Origin: Natronorubrum bangense
GTDB taxonomy: Archaea > Halobacteriota > Halobacteria > Halobacteriales > Natrialbaceae
Direction: 5' to 3'
NCBI RefSeq assembly: GCF_004799645.1
Contig: NZ_CP031305.1
Location: 1,612,001-1,676,000 of the forward strand
Length of the DNA stretch: 64,000 bases
The notes beneath the pieces were generated by a model that saw nothing but the letters and a program-made list of their open reading frames with translations, had not been told where the DNA came from and did no database searches. The number at the start of each line of letters is the position of its first letter. Positions within the stretch are counted from its first letter, which is position 1. Shown in pieces: positions 1 through 8,173 of this stretch. The translations under genes and the position numbers were made by a program.

Positions 1-2
1 CC

Positions 3-1490
3 ATCTCGGCGACGACCGACGAAGTCGATCCCGTTCGGGTGGACTCGCTGAACCTCCATCCTGGCTTACAGGGACTGCTCGAGGACCGCTTCGAGACCTT
101 GCTCCCGGTCCAGAGTCTCGCCGTCGAGAACGGGCTGTTCGACGGTGAGGACCAGCTCGTGGTGTCGGCGACGGCGACCGGGAAAACCCTCGTCGGCGAG
201 ATGACCGGTCTCAACCGTGTGTTGAACGGCAAGGGGAAGATGCTCTTTCTCGTTCCCCTCGTCGCGCTTGCAAATCAGAAGTACGAGGACTTTCAAGACG
301 AGTACGGCCACCTCGTCGATGTCTCCATTCGTGTGGGTGCGAGCCGGATCTCGGACAACGGCAACCAGTTCGACCCCAACGCCGACGTGATCGTCGGCAC
401 CTACGAGGGGATCGACCACGCCTTGCGGACTGGCAAGAATCTGGGAGATATCGGAACCGTCGTCATCGACGAAGTCCACACGCTCAAAGAGGACGATCGT
501 GGCCACCGACTCGATGGCCTCATTTCACGGCTCAAATACACCTGCGAACAACGTGCGAAACGACGCGACGACTACGGCGGCGCGCAGTGGGTCTATCTCT
601 CGGCGACCGTCGGCAACCCCGAACAGCTCGGCGCGGCACTCGAGTCGACGCTCATCGAATTCGAGGAGCGGCCGGTGCCGATCGAACGGCACGTCACGTT
701 CGCTGACGGCCAAGAAAAAGTTCGGATCGAAAACAAACTCGTCAGACGCGAGTTCGATACGGAGTCCTCGAAAGGGTATCGCGGCCAGACGATCATCTTT
801 ACGAACTCGAGACGGCGGTGTCACGAGATCAGTCGAAAACTCGAGTACTCCGCTGCGCCGTATCACGCCGGCCTCGATTACCGGCGCCGGAAAAAAGTCG
901 AACGGCAGTTCGGCGAACAGGAACTCTCCGCCGTCGTCACGACTGCCGCCCTCGCCGCGGGGGTCGACTTCCCGGCCTCACAGGTGATCTTCGACTCGCT
1001 GGCGATGGGGATCGAGTGGCTTTCGGTCCAGGAGTTCCACCAGATGCTCGGCCGTGCGGGTCGGCCAGACTACCACGACAAAGGGACAGTGTACGTCCTC
1101 GTCGAACCCGACTGTGCCTATCACAACTCCATGGAAATGAGCGAAGACGAAGTCGCGTTCAAACTGCTGAAAGGCGACATGGAGTCGGTGATGACTCACT
1201 ACGACGAGGCCGCCGCGATCGAGGAAACGCTGGCGAACATTACTGTCAGCGGGAAAGCCGCCAAGGGACTCAACGACCGCATGCTCGGCGACGTGCCGAC
1301 GAAACACGCGATCGGCAAACTCCTGCAGTACGACTTCATCGATGGCTTCGAACCCACGCCGCTGGGCCGTGTCGTCACTGAACACTTCTTAGAGCCCAGT
1401 GAAGCGTTCATGCTCGTCGATGGTATCCGAAAAGACGCCCACCCCTACGAACTCGTCGCGGATATCGAACTGCGCGACGCGGATCTGTAG
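3..1490 (+). CDS. Ski2-like DEAD/DEAH-box helicase (5' truncated by window edge)
   Basis: Superfamily 2 ATP-dependent nucleic-acid helicase. The reading frame is open to the left edge of the window, so the true start lies outside; a GTG at 39 is only an internal candidate. Visible motifs in order: Q-like LLPVQSLAV, Walker A ATATGKT, DEVH box (motif II), YLSAT (motif III), and the helicase C-terminal core ending in QMLGRAGRPDYHDKG (motif VI). The motif VI sequence and DEVH box place it near the Hel308/Ski2 group that remodels forks or RNA. It is a free-standing helicase; the next gene is convergent. Exact substrate unknown. Confidence 0.9.
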   Translation: MSATTDEVDPVRVDSLNLHPGLQGLLEDRFETLLPVQSLAVENGLFDGEDQLVVSATATGKTLVGEMTGLNRVLNGKGKMLFLVPLVALANQKYEDFQDEYGHLVDVSIRVGASRISDNGNQFDPNADVIVGTYEGIDHALRTGKNLGDIGTVVIDEVHTLKEDDRGHRLDGLISRLKYTCEQRAKRRDDYGGAQWVYLSATVGNPEQLGAALESTLIEFEERPVPIERHVTFADGQEKVRIENKLVRREFDTESSKGYRGQTIIFTNSRRRCHEISRKLEYSAAPYHAGLDYRRRKKVERQFGEQELSAVVTTAALAAGVDFPASQVIFDSLAMGIEWLSVQEFHQMLGRAGRPDYHDKGTVYVLVEPDCAYHNSMEMSEDEVAFKLLKGDMESVMTHYDEAAAIEETLANITVSGKAAKGLNDRMLGDVPTKHAIGKLLQYDFIDGFEPTPLGRVVTEHFLEPSEAFMLVDGIRKDAHPYELVADIELRDADL

Positions 1491-1573
1491 CCGCTCGAGT
1501 CGCCCAGTAGTGCTTTCTCGAGTCTCGCGTTCGCGTTTGCTGTGAGACTGACCACCAAGAGCTGCGTGCGACG

Positions 1574-1828
1574 TTACGGAACGAACGCGATACCCAGCAG
1601 CGACAGCACGAGCACGATCACTGAGCCGGGAACGCCGCCGAGGGCGACGATCACGAGGACGATGGGCGTCACCGCCACCGAGAAACCGAACACGGCCTGT
1701 GCGAGAAACAAGACGACAAGTCCAACGACCGCATTGATGATGAACGGACTAACCGCGCGAACGAGGCTGGCCGCGATGAGGACGCCCACGAGAACGAAGA
1801 TCAACAGCAGGATCTCGATGCCTGTCAT
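1574..1828 (-). CDS. BofA-like small membrane protein
   Basis: 84-aa, almost entirely hydrophobic protein with two or three membrane segments. Its sequence pattern (an AVSPFIINAVVG-type core with Gly-rich third segment) and length match the pro-sigmaK processing inhibitor BofA family, which is widespread in haloarchaea although sigma-K does not exist there, so the function is unknown. I chose the ATG at 1828 because the upstream 30 codons of the longer frame are hydrophilic and run toward the tRNA gene promoter. Convergent with the helicase. Confidence 0.75.
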   Translation of the reverse strand: MTGIEILLLIFVLVGVLIAASLVRAVSPFIINAVVGLVVLFLAQAVFGFSVAVTPIVLVIVALGGVPGSVIVLVLSLLGIAFVP

Positions 1829-1918
1829 GAGGTTAGTGATAGCACGTCGATCCGGAAAACCGTTCGGTCGATAACGAAAGCCTTTAACTAATACACCGAC
1901 AAGCCATAGATGCAGCAC

Positions 1919-1991
1919 GGGATCGTGGGTTAGCTTGGTATACTTCGGGCCTTGGGTGCCCGTGACCCCGGTTCAAATCCGGGCGATCCCA
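1919..1991 (+). tRNA. tRNA-Pro (UGG)
   Basis: The acceptor stem GGGATCG pairs with CGATCCC, the T arm is CCCGG-TTCAAAT-CCGGG, and the anticodon loop CTTGGGT gives anticodon TGG. Discriminator base A. No intron. A TATA-like CCTTTAACTA at about 1880-1889 sits at the expected distance upstream. Confidence 0.93.
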
Positions 1992-2375
1992 TCTTTCTGT
2001 CACTCTCGAACTCTCGAGCGGTGCCCAACGGACGTACGTGGATTTCACTGTCGAAGCAGCCATTCGATCGGTTTCGACATTGGGCGTCGCCTCAACCGAA
2101 CTCGGTGACCAACAGTAACCACGGACGAACGTGCCGATAGCTGTTCGTTCAGCAAGCGATACCAAAACAGATTGGCCGTACATACATAACCAGAGCGAAC
2201 GGAGTTCGACTGTGGCCACGTAAACGGAACTACAGGAGACGGCGTGTGCGTCTCCGGCGGCGGCGGCGCTGGGGACCGTTTTTGAACGGCCGATTCGTGT
2301 GGCCCGAACTCGGTCCGTTCAGTTTCGTCCCGCTTTGCAACCATTTATAGCCGATGGCACTCCTAGAGAACTGCA
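1992..2375. other. Intergenic region ahead of mcm
   Basis: 384 bases without a convincing gene. Short frames here have no protein-like composition. The only signal I see is a TATA-like CCATTTATAG at about 2341-2350, 26 to 35 bases before the mcm ATG, which would give a nearly leaderless mcm transcript. Confidence 0.55.
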
Positions 2376-5300
2376 ATGGCGCAAGCGGGAAATTCTGAAC
2401 TCGTCGACTCGTTCGAGCAATTCTTCCGCAACTACTACGATAACGAAATCAAACAGCTTGCGCAGCGATACCCCAACGAGCAGCGCTCGCTTCACGTCGA
2501 CTGGCAGGACCTCTATCGGTTCGACCCCGATCTCGCGGACGACTTTCTGAACCAGCCCGAACAGCTCCAGCGCTACGCCGAGGAAGCACTGCGGCTGTAT
2601 GACCTGCCGATCGACGTCAGTCTCGGTCAGGCCCACGTCCGGGTCAAAAACTTACCCGAGACGGAGTCCCCCGAAATCCGGGACATTCGTGCCCGGGATA
2701 TGAACTCTCTCGTGCAGGTCCATGGCATCGTCCGAAAGGCGACTGACGTCCGTCCGAAGATCGAGGAGGCTGCCTTCGAGTGCCAGCTCTGTGGCACTCT
2801 GAATCGGATTCCACAGTCCAGCGGCGATTTCCAGGAACCCCACGAATGCCAGGGCTGTGAACGACAGGGGCCGTTCAAAGTCAACTTCGACCAGTCGGAG
2901 TTTGTCGACTCGCAAAAACTCCGGATGCAGGAGAGCCCTGAAGGCCTTCGCGGCGGCGAGACGCCACAGTCACTCGACGTCCACATCGAAGACGATATCA
3001 CCGGCGAAGTCACCCCTGGCGACCACGTCTCGGCGACCGGCGTCTTACGACTCGAGCAACAGGGCAACGACCAGGAGAAATCCCCTGTCTTCGACTTCTA
3101 CATGGAGGGGATGTCCGTCGACGTCGACGAAGAGCAGTTCGAGGATATGGACATCACCGAGGATGATAAGAAGGCGATCTACGAAATCTCTAATCGAGAC
3201 GATATCTACGAACAGATGGTCGCCTCCATCGCACCCTCGATCTACGGCTACGAACAGGAGAAACTCGCGATGATCCTCCAGCTGTTTTCGGGGGTTACGA
3301 AGCAGCTGCCCGACGGCTCGAGAATTCGTGGCGACCTGCATATGCTCCTGATCGGTGATCCTGGTACTGGGAAGTGTGTCCACGGAGATACGAAAATCAC
3401 ACTCGCAGATGGTCGTGACGTCCCAATTCGGAAAATTGTCGAGTCGAATCTGGAGGACCCGAAGCCGATCGATGATGGCTGGTACGACGAAATCGATCTC
3501 AACGTCCCGTCCCTACAGGACGATGGCTCAATCGCACCGCAGCGGGCGACGAAAGTCTGGAAGCGAGAGGCTCCCGACCAGATGTATCGAATTCAAACCT
3601 CGAGTGGGCGAGAACTCGAGGTGACGCCGTCACACCCGCTGTTCGTACAGAATGACGGAAAGCTCAAACCGGTAATCGCAGATGACCTCACAGCAGGACA
3701 GTTCATTGCTGCACCTCGAACACTTACAGTAGACAGTGATGACACACTCAACATTGACTTTCGGCAATCTCGATCACCAAATGCGGTTCATCTTGACCTG
3801 CCAAGTCAATGGACGCCATCATTAGCCCGCCTGATTGGGTACATCATCGCAGAGGGATACGTCCAACAGCGAGACGATAATACAGGATTTGTTTCAATTA
3901 CGAATAATGACTGGGAAGTATTGGACGACGCAACGGATGCACTCAAGAAACTAGACCTCAATACGACAGAGCGAGTGCCTCATAAATCGAAGGATGCGTA
4001 TGAACTACTTTGTTCAGCAGGGGAGTTCGTAAGCTTCCTCAAAGCACTCGAGCCATGCATTCTTCAGTCATCTAGTGAGCAGTGTGTTCCTGGTTCGATC
4101 TTCGAGGCTTCAGCGACAACTAAATCGGAATTCCTCAAAGCATTCATCGAAGGAGAAGGACACGTTTCGGAGTCGCAGCGCGAGCTCACTGTTGCTTCGA
4201 TGAGCCGCAATCTGCTCGAAGATGTTAGAACATTACTGCTCTCAGTTGGGATCCGATCACAACTGCACCAGCGGCAGAACAGTAGCTACCGACTCAGAAT
4301 CAGCGGAAACGAATTTGAGAGATATGTCTCTAAAGTGGGCTTCATAACCCAGCGAAAACAGCAGGCTGCAGAACAATACGCCGATACAATGGGGAATACA
4401 AACCGGGATGTTATTCCAGATGTTGGCTCAGAACTGCGGCGAGTACGGGAATCACTATCGCTCACACAGGCCGAGTGTGGACTGCCACGATCAACGTATC
4501 AACATTATGAACGGGGGTCGAGAAATCCAAGTCGAGAAAGTTTCGAGAAGGTCGTCGCGACATTCAAAGACACGTTATCAGCAGAAGAGACACCAAGTGA
4601 GGACGGTGTTCTAGCTGACGGTGGGTCTCTAAAAAGGAGTCTCAACACTCTCGAGCAGTTTGCCGAAGGGGATGTCTGCTGGGAACGTATCGAATGTGTC
4701 AGCAGCGTCGAACCTGATTACGACTGGGTATACGATCTTGAGATCGAGGGAACTCACAACTACATCTCAAATGGCGTAATCTCGCACAACTCCCAGATGC
4801 TCAGCTACATCAAAAACATCGCTCCTCGAGCTGTCTACACCTCCGGGAAAGGGTCGTCCTCGGCAGGGCTGACGGCTGCTGCGGTTCGCGACGATTTCGG
4901 CGACGGCCAGCAGTGGACACTCGAGGCCGGCGCGCTCGTTCTGGCCGACCGAGGGATCGCCGCAGTTGACGAACTCGATAAAATGCGGTCGGAAGATCGG
5001 TCCGCCATGCACGAAGCGCTCGAGCAGCAGAAAATCTCGGTTTCGAAGGCGGGGATCAACGCAACCCTCAAATCCCGGTGTTCGCTGCTGGGTGCGGCAA
5101 ACCCCAAGTACGGCCGGTTCGACCACTACGAACCGATCAGCGAACAGATCGACTTAGAGCCGGCGCTCGTCTCGCGATTCGACCTGATCTTTACGGTCAC
5201 GGACGACCCTGATGAGGAGAAAGACCGTAACCTCGCAGAACATATCCTCACCACGAACTACGCCGGTGAGTTGACCACCCAGCGCGAGCAGATGACGTCG

Positions 5301-5894
5301 ATGGATGTCTCCGACGAGGAGATCGAAGCGATGACCGGCCAGGTCGATCCCGAAATCGACGCCGAACTCCTGCGCAAGTACATCGCCTACGCGAAACAGA
5401 ACTGCCATCCACGGATGACCAAGGCAGCACGCGAGGCGATCCGGGACTTCTACGTCGACCTGCGACTGAAAGGGACCGACGAGGACGCCCCCATACCGGT
5501 GACGGCGCGAAAACTCGAGGCACTGGTCCGGCTCTCGGAGGCAAGCGCCCGCGTGCGACTGTCGGATACCGTCGAAGAAGCAGACGCAAATCGCGTCATC
5601 GAAATCGTTCGGTCGTGTCTGCAGGATATCGGTGTCGACCCCGAGACTGGGGAGTTCGACGCGGATATCGTCGAAGCAGGCACGTCCAAATCACAGCGCG
5701 ATCGCATCAAGAACATCAAACAGCTGATTAGCGATGTCGAAACGGAGTACGATGACGGTGCGCCGATCGATATCGTTCTGGATCGGGCTGAAGAGATCGG
5801 GATGGATCACTCCAAGGCCGAACACGAAATCGAGAAACTCAAACAGAAAGGCGAGGTGTACGAGCCGAGTACGGATAATCTCCGAACGACCTGA
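2376..5894 (+). CDS. mcm: MCM replicative helicase with in-frame intein
   Basis: Replicative DNA helicase (homohexameric MCM), 1172 codons, of which 700 are extein. N-terminal domain with zinc ribbon Cys136, Cys139, Cys158, Cys161, then OB fold, then the AAA+ core. Walker A is GDPGTGK|S and is interrupted by an intein between Lys333 and Ser806. After the intein come the Walker B box with DELDKM, the arginine finger SRFDLIF and a C-terminal winged helix. The protein can bind and hydrolyse ATP only after splicing restores GKS. Extein length matches other haloarchaeal MCMs. Single gene, TATA-like box just upstream. Function is certain from sequence; splicing efficiency is not. Confidence 0.97.
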   Translation: MAQAGNSELVDSFEQFFRNYYDNEIKQLAQRYPNEQRSLHVDWQDLYRFDPDLADDFLNQPEQLQRYAEEALRLYDLPIDVSLGQAHVRVKNLPETESPEIRDIRARDMNSLVQVHGIVRKATDVRPKIEEAAFECQLCGTLNRIPQSSGDFQEPHECQGCERQGPFKVNFDQSEFVDSQKLRMQESPEGLRGGETPQSLDVHIEDDITGEVTPGDHVSATGVLRLEQQGNDQEKSPVFDFYMEGMSVDVDEEQFEDMDITEDDKKAIYEISNRDDIYEQMVASIAPSIYGYEQEKLAMILQLFSGVTKQLPDGSRIRGDLHMLLIGDPGTGKCVHGDTKITLADGRDVPIRKIVESNLEDPKPIDDGWYDEIDLNVPSLQDDGSIAPQRATKVWKREAPDQMYRIQTSSGRELEVTPSHPLFVQNDGKLKPVIADDLTAGQFIAAPRTLTVDSDDTLNIDFRQSRSPNAVHLDLPSQWTPSLARLIGYIIAEGYVQQRDDNTGFVSITNNDWEVLDDATDALKKLDLNTTERVPHKSKDAYELLCSAGEFVSFLKALEPCILQSSSEQCVPGSIFEASATTKSEFLKAFIEGEGHVSESQRELTVASMSRNLLEDVRTLLLSVGIRSQLHQRQNSSYRLRISGNEFERYVSKVGFITQRKQQAAEQYADTMGNTNRDVIPDVGSELRRVRESLSLTQAECGLPRSTYQHYERGSRNPSRESFEKVVATFKDTLSAEETPSEDGVLADGGSLKRSLNTLEQFAEGDVCWERIECVSSVEPDYDWVYDLEIEGTHNYISNGVISHNSQMLSYIKNIAPRAVYTSGKGSSSAGLTAAAVRDDFGDGQQWTLEAGALVLADRGIAAVDELDKMRSEDRSAMHEALEQQKISVSKAGINATLKSRCSLLGAANPKYGRFDHYEPISEQIDLEPALVSRFDLIFTVTDDPDEEKDRNLAEHILTTNYAGELTTQREQMTSMDVSDEEIEAMTGQVDPEIDAELLRKYIAYAKQNCHPRMTKAAREAIRDFYVDLRLKGTDEDAPIPVTARKLEALVRLSEASARVRLSDTVEEADANRVIEIVRSCLQDIGVDPETGEFDADIVEAGTSKSQRDRIKNIKQLISDVETEYDDGAPIDIVLDRAEEIGMDHSKAEHEIEKLKQKGEVYEPSTDNLRTT
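3375..4790 (+). mobile_element. Intein in MCM Walker A, with LAGLIDADG-type and XRE-like HTH segments
   Basis: 472-aa intein. It begins with Cys (block A, CVHGDTKITL), has block B VTPSHPLF, and ends ISNGVISHN followed by extein Ser, so the splicing residues Cys1, His-Asn and Ser+1 are all present. Two homing-endonuclease motifs are visible, LIGYIIAEGYV and FLKAFIEGEGHV, each with Glu where the classical motif has Asp. Between them and the C-terminal splicing block lies a segment at about 4405-4560 that reads as a Cro/C1-type helix-turn-helix (ESLSLTQAECGLP, then YERGSRNPS). Base composition is visibly AT-richer than the extein, in keeping with horizontal movement. Confidence 0.95.
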
Positions 5895-5952
5895 GCCGTC
5901 CGGTCTCGACCAGCCCGCCCGTCGATGCTTTCTCGAGCGGTGACAGTACGAG

Positions 5953-6849
5953 TCAGCGTTCCTTGATCGTCGTCACCGTCGATCGAATCGTTACGGGGGC
6001 GACATTGGCAACCTCGGCGGCGTCGGCCTGTGTGATCGTCGGCCACGCGTCGCGTTCACCGGCTGCCTTGTAGAGACAGGCCGCTGCAACCCCGCTTGGA
6101 TTCCGACCACCGATCACGCCGTCCTGAAGCAGGGCAGTCAGATGCTCTCGAGCACGGCGTTCGACGGCCGTATCGAGACCAAGTTTCGAAGCATAGCGGG
6201 GGAGATACTGCGTTGGGTCGATCGGTCCCGTGGGCAGACCGAGTTCTCGGTTCAGTGCGTCGTAGGCGGTGGTGAGCTCGTCGGTGCTCGCGCGGGCAAC
6301 GGCGGTAATTTCGTCGATCGTCCGGGGATTCGAACGTGTTCGACAGGTCGCATAGATCGCCGCTGCGGCAAACCCCTCGAGTGATCGGCCTTGAAACAGC
6401 CCTTCGGACTGGGCTGACTTGAATAGCGCACAGGCTTGTTCTCGAGCGGACTCGGGCAGTGAGAGTAAGGCGTTGACCCGTCGGATCTCGGTGAAGCCGT
6501 AGACCTGATTTCGTTCGGCTTTCGACGAGATTTGGGCACGGTTGTGCTCTCGTCGCAAGCGAGCGATCTGTCGTCGTTTCCGGCCCGTTACGCGAGAGCT
6601 GTACGTCGAATCGGAGCCAGAGCCGTAGCCGATTTTCGTCGACAGTCCACGGTCGTGTCTCGAGCGAGTAAGCGGTGCGCCGGTTCGTCGTGGATCGGTG
6701 TCGTCGTCGAACGATCGCCATTCGGGCCCACGATCGATCGCATCCTCGGCAAGTACAAGACCGCAGTCTTCACAGATCGTCTCAGTACCATCCGTCCGTA
6801 ATCTCCCATCACATTCAGGGCAGATCCGCGCTGCATATTTCCTAACCAT
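5953..6849 (-). CDS. tfb: Transcription initiation factor TFB
   Basis: Archaeal TFIIB homologue that recruits RNA polymerase to TBP-bound promoters. 298 aa: zinc ribbon with Cys10, Cys13, Cys26 and Cys29, B-reader/linker with the conserved Arg-rich stretch, then two cyclin folds (about 105-195 and 200-298). Haloarchaea carry many TFB paralogues, so this one may serve a subset of promoters; which subset cannot be read from sequence. Convergent with mcm. A TATA-like TTTTAAATA lies 43 to 51 bases upstream. Confidence 0.95.
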   Translation of the reverse strand: MVRKYAARICPECDGRLRTDGTETICEDCGLVLAEDAIDRGPEWRSFDDDTDPRRTGAPLTRSRHDRGLSTKIGYGSGSDSTYSSRVTGRKRRQIARLRREHNRAQISSKAERNQVYGFTEIRRVNALLSLPESAREQACALFKSAQSEGLFQGRSLEGFAAAAIYATCRTRSNPRTIDEITAVARASTDELTTAYDALNRELGLPTGPIDPTQYLPRYASKLGLDTAVERRAREHLTALLQDGVIGGRNPSGVAAACLYKAAGERDAWPTITQADAAEVANVAPVTIRSTVTTIKER

Positions 6850-7081
6850 TGGCTATTACTGACCTGGTGGTTGGACTGAGCCCCGCCATGGTATTTAAAA
6901 TATTGGATTTGTTAGAAAATAAAAGATATTAGCCAATAATACTATTGTGCAGACGAGTGATGACTCGAGTCAACTCTGGTTCAATTGTTACTACAGATCG
7001 CCCCGGCAGTCCTCCGACGGTGTGGAACTCGGTTCAGTTGTTACTTCTGACCTGACCCGTAGCTGATGGTATCGACGCTGA
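6850..7081 (-). promoter_or_regulatory. tfb promoter region with TATA box and a near-repeat
   Basis: On the minus strand TTTTAAATA (6892-6900) is a good archaeal TATA box for tfb, giving a leader of roughly 20 nt. Further upstream two similar 20-mers occur, 6978-6997 and 7031-7050, both reading GGTTCA(A/G)TTGTTACT and starting 53 bp apart. They could be paired binding sites or a decayed duplication. Confidence 0.6.
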
Positions 7082-7537
7082 CTAAACCGGCCACGCCGTG
7101 ACGAGCCACCACGCGATTCCGATCGCTGCAAGCGAAAGGACGAGATTTCCTGCAGCGTTCGCGACAGCGAGCAGCCGATCACCGCGCTCGTAGAGCTGGA
7201 CGGTCTCGACCGAAAACGACGAGAACGTGGTAAAGGCCCCGCAGATGCCGATCGCAACCAGCTGGATCGTCGTCTCATCGGCACCCGCAAAGATTGCCGC
7301 GCCGAAGCCGAAACTCCCGACGACGTTGACGGCAAGCGTCGGCCACGGGAACCGTTCGCTCGAGAACTGGCGGTAGATCAGATGACGCACGACTGCGCCG
7401 ATTGCACCGCCAGTGCCGACGATGTGGGCGGGTTCGGGATCGAACGTCACGGACGCGAAGAGATCGGAGCCGAGAAGCGCCAGCCCGACGAGTACGGTGT
7501 CGAGCACGTCGCCTAACACCATGGTCTCGAGACTCAT
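7082..7537 (-). CDS. crcB: Fluoride ion channel subunit (CrcB/FluC), second of pair
   Basis: 151 aa with four predicted membrane segments. Conserved CrcB motifs are visible: GGAIGAVVRH in the first helix region, NVVGSFGFG, and GAFTTFSSFSVE carrying the polar Thr/Ser track and Phe residues of the pore. Fluc channels export fluoride as antiparallel dimers. Here two different subunits are encoded side by side, the arrangement expected of a heterodimeric channel. Its start overlaps the stop of the upstream subunit by 4 bp, so translation is probably coupled. The N-terminal ~35 residues before the motif are longer than usual. Confidence 0.9.
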   Translation of the reverse strand: MSLETMVLGDVLDTVLVGLALLGSDLFASVTFDPEPAHIVGTGGAIGAVVRHLIYRQFSSERFPWPTLAVNVVGSFGFGAAIFAGADETTIQLVAIGICGAFTTFSSFSVETVQLYERGDRLLAVANAAGNLVLSLAAIGIAWWLVTAWPV

Positions 7538-7944
7538 GCCGTCTCACCGCCAACAGTGGGTGTGCGGTCACGGAGTCGGCGTGCGAGGGTTCGGCTTGCG
7601 AGTACACTCGCGAACCCGAGTCCGTAGTTGCCGGCGACGACGGCGATGAGCACCAGTGGCTCGGCTGCCGTCGCGGTCTGGATCGCAAATGTGCTGTAGG
7701 TCGTCAGCGAGGAGAGAAAGCCAGTCGTGAAGACGATCCGTGACTCTCGCCCGATGTAATCGGTGTACTCGGCCTCGTAAACCAGAAAGCCGAGGACGAA
7801 ACAGCCCAGCACGTTGACCAGTAAGACGGCCTGCAGATCAGACAGCAGGCCAAGCGCGAAGTACCGGAGATTCGAGCCGGCGAAGCCGCCGATACCGATC
7901 AGTGCAAGCGTCTCGAGTCGACCGAGGGGGTGGGCTGCTGTCAT
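7534..7944 (-). CDS. crcB: Fluoride ion channel subunit (CrcB/FluC), first of pair
   Basis: 136 aa, four membrane segments, motifs GGFAGSNLRY, NVLGCFVLG and GFLSSLTTYSTF. First gene of a two-gene operon with the second CrcB subunit (4-bp overlap). The sequence between 7955 and 8062 on the same strand folds as a fluoride riboswitch ending about 10 nt before the start codon, so expression is probably induced by fluoride. The pore motif SSLTTYSTF is complete. Function is well supported by family membership together with the riboswitch. Confidence 0.92.
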   Translation of the reverse strand: MTAAHPLGRLETLALIGIGGFAGSNLRYFALGLLSDLQAVLLVNVLGCFVLGFLVYEAEYTDYIGRESRIVFTTGFLSSLTTYSTFAIQTATAAEPLVLIAVVAGNYGLGFASVLASRTLARRLRDRTPTVGGETA

Positions 7945-7954
7945 GACTGTGGCT

Positions 7955-8062
7955 ACAGACAGGGACCGTCAGCCACCCTCTCGGTCGGCCGATCGTCGCG
8001 TAGACGACTCGTGCCGACGGCGAGCGGTCCGGCGGTTGGATCAGGCGGGCCCCATCGCCCGG
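7955..8062 (-). promoter_or_regulatory. Fluoride (crcB-motif) riboswitch
   Basis: Read on the minus strand. The 5' part GGCGATGGGGCCCGCC (8044-8059) differs at one base from the corresponding part of the bacterial fluoride aptamer as I remember it (GGCGATGAGGCCCGCC). It forms stem GGCG/CGCC with loop ATGGGGCC. Then follow AACCGCC and, after a hairpin-forming insert, GGTGG-CTGACG-GTCCC (7958-7977 region). CCGCC pairs with GGTGG, and loop GGGGCC pairs with GGTCCC (one G-U), which is the pseudoknot of this class. The insert folds on itself (GTCGGC with GCCGAC, and an inner GTCG with CGAC). It lies directly ahead of the two fluoride channel genes. Confidence 0.88.
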
Positions 8063-8148
8063 ATACGGCGTGGTACTCACAGCGGCGTGATGAAAATTGC
8101 GATACGGCAGCGCGCCCCACGCCTCGAGATCGGAAGGAAAAGACCCAA

Positions 8149-8167
8149 GTTTAGACTCTCTCTAAAC
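8149..8167 (+). promoter_or_regulatory. Palindromic operator ahead of CDF transporter
   Basis: Perfect inverted repeat GTTTAGA-CTCTC-TCTAAAC ending 6 bases before the ATG of the cation exporter. Its position at the transcription/translation start would let a bound repressor block initiation. The binding protein is unknown; a metal-sensing repressor is a reasonable guess. Confidence 0.65.
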
Positions 8168-8173
8168 AATCAT

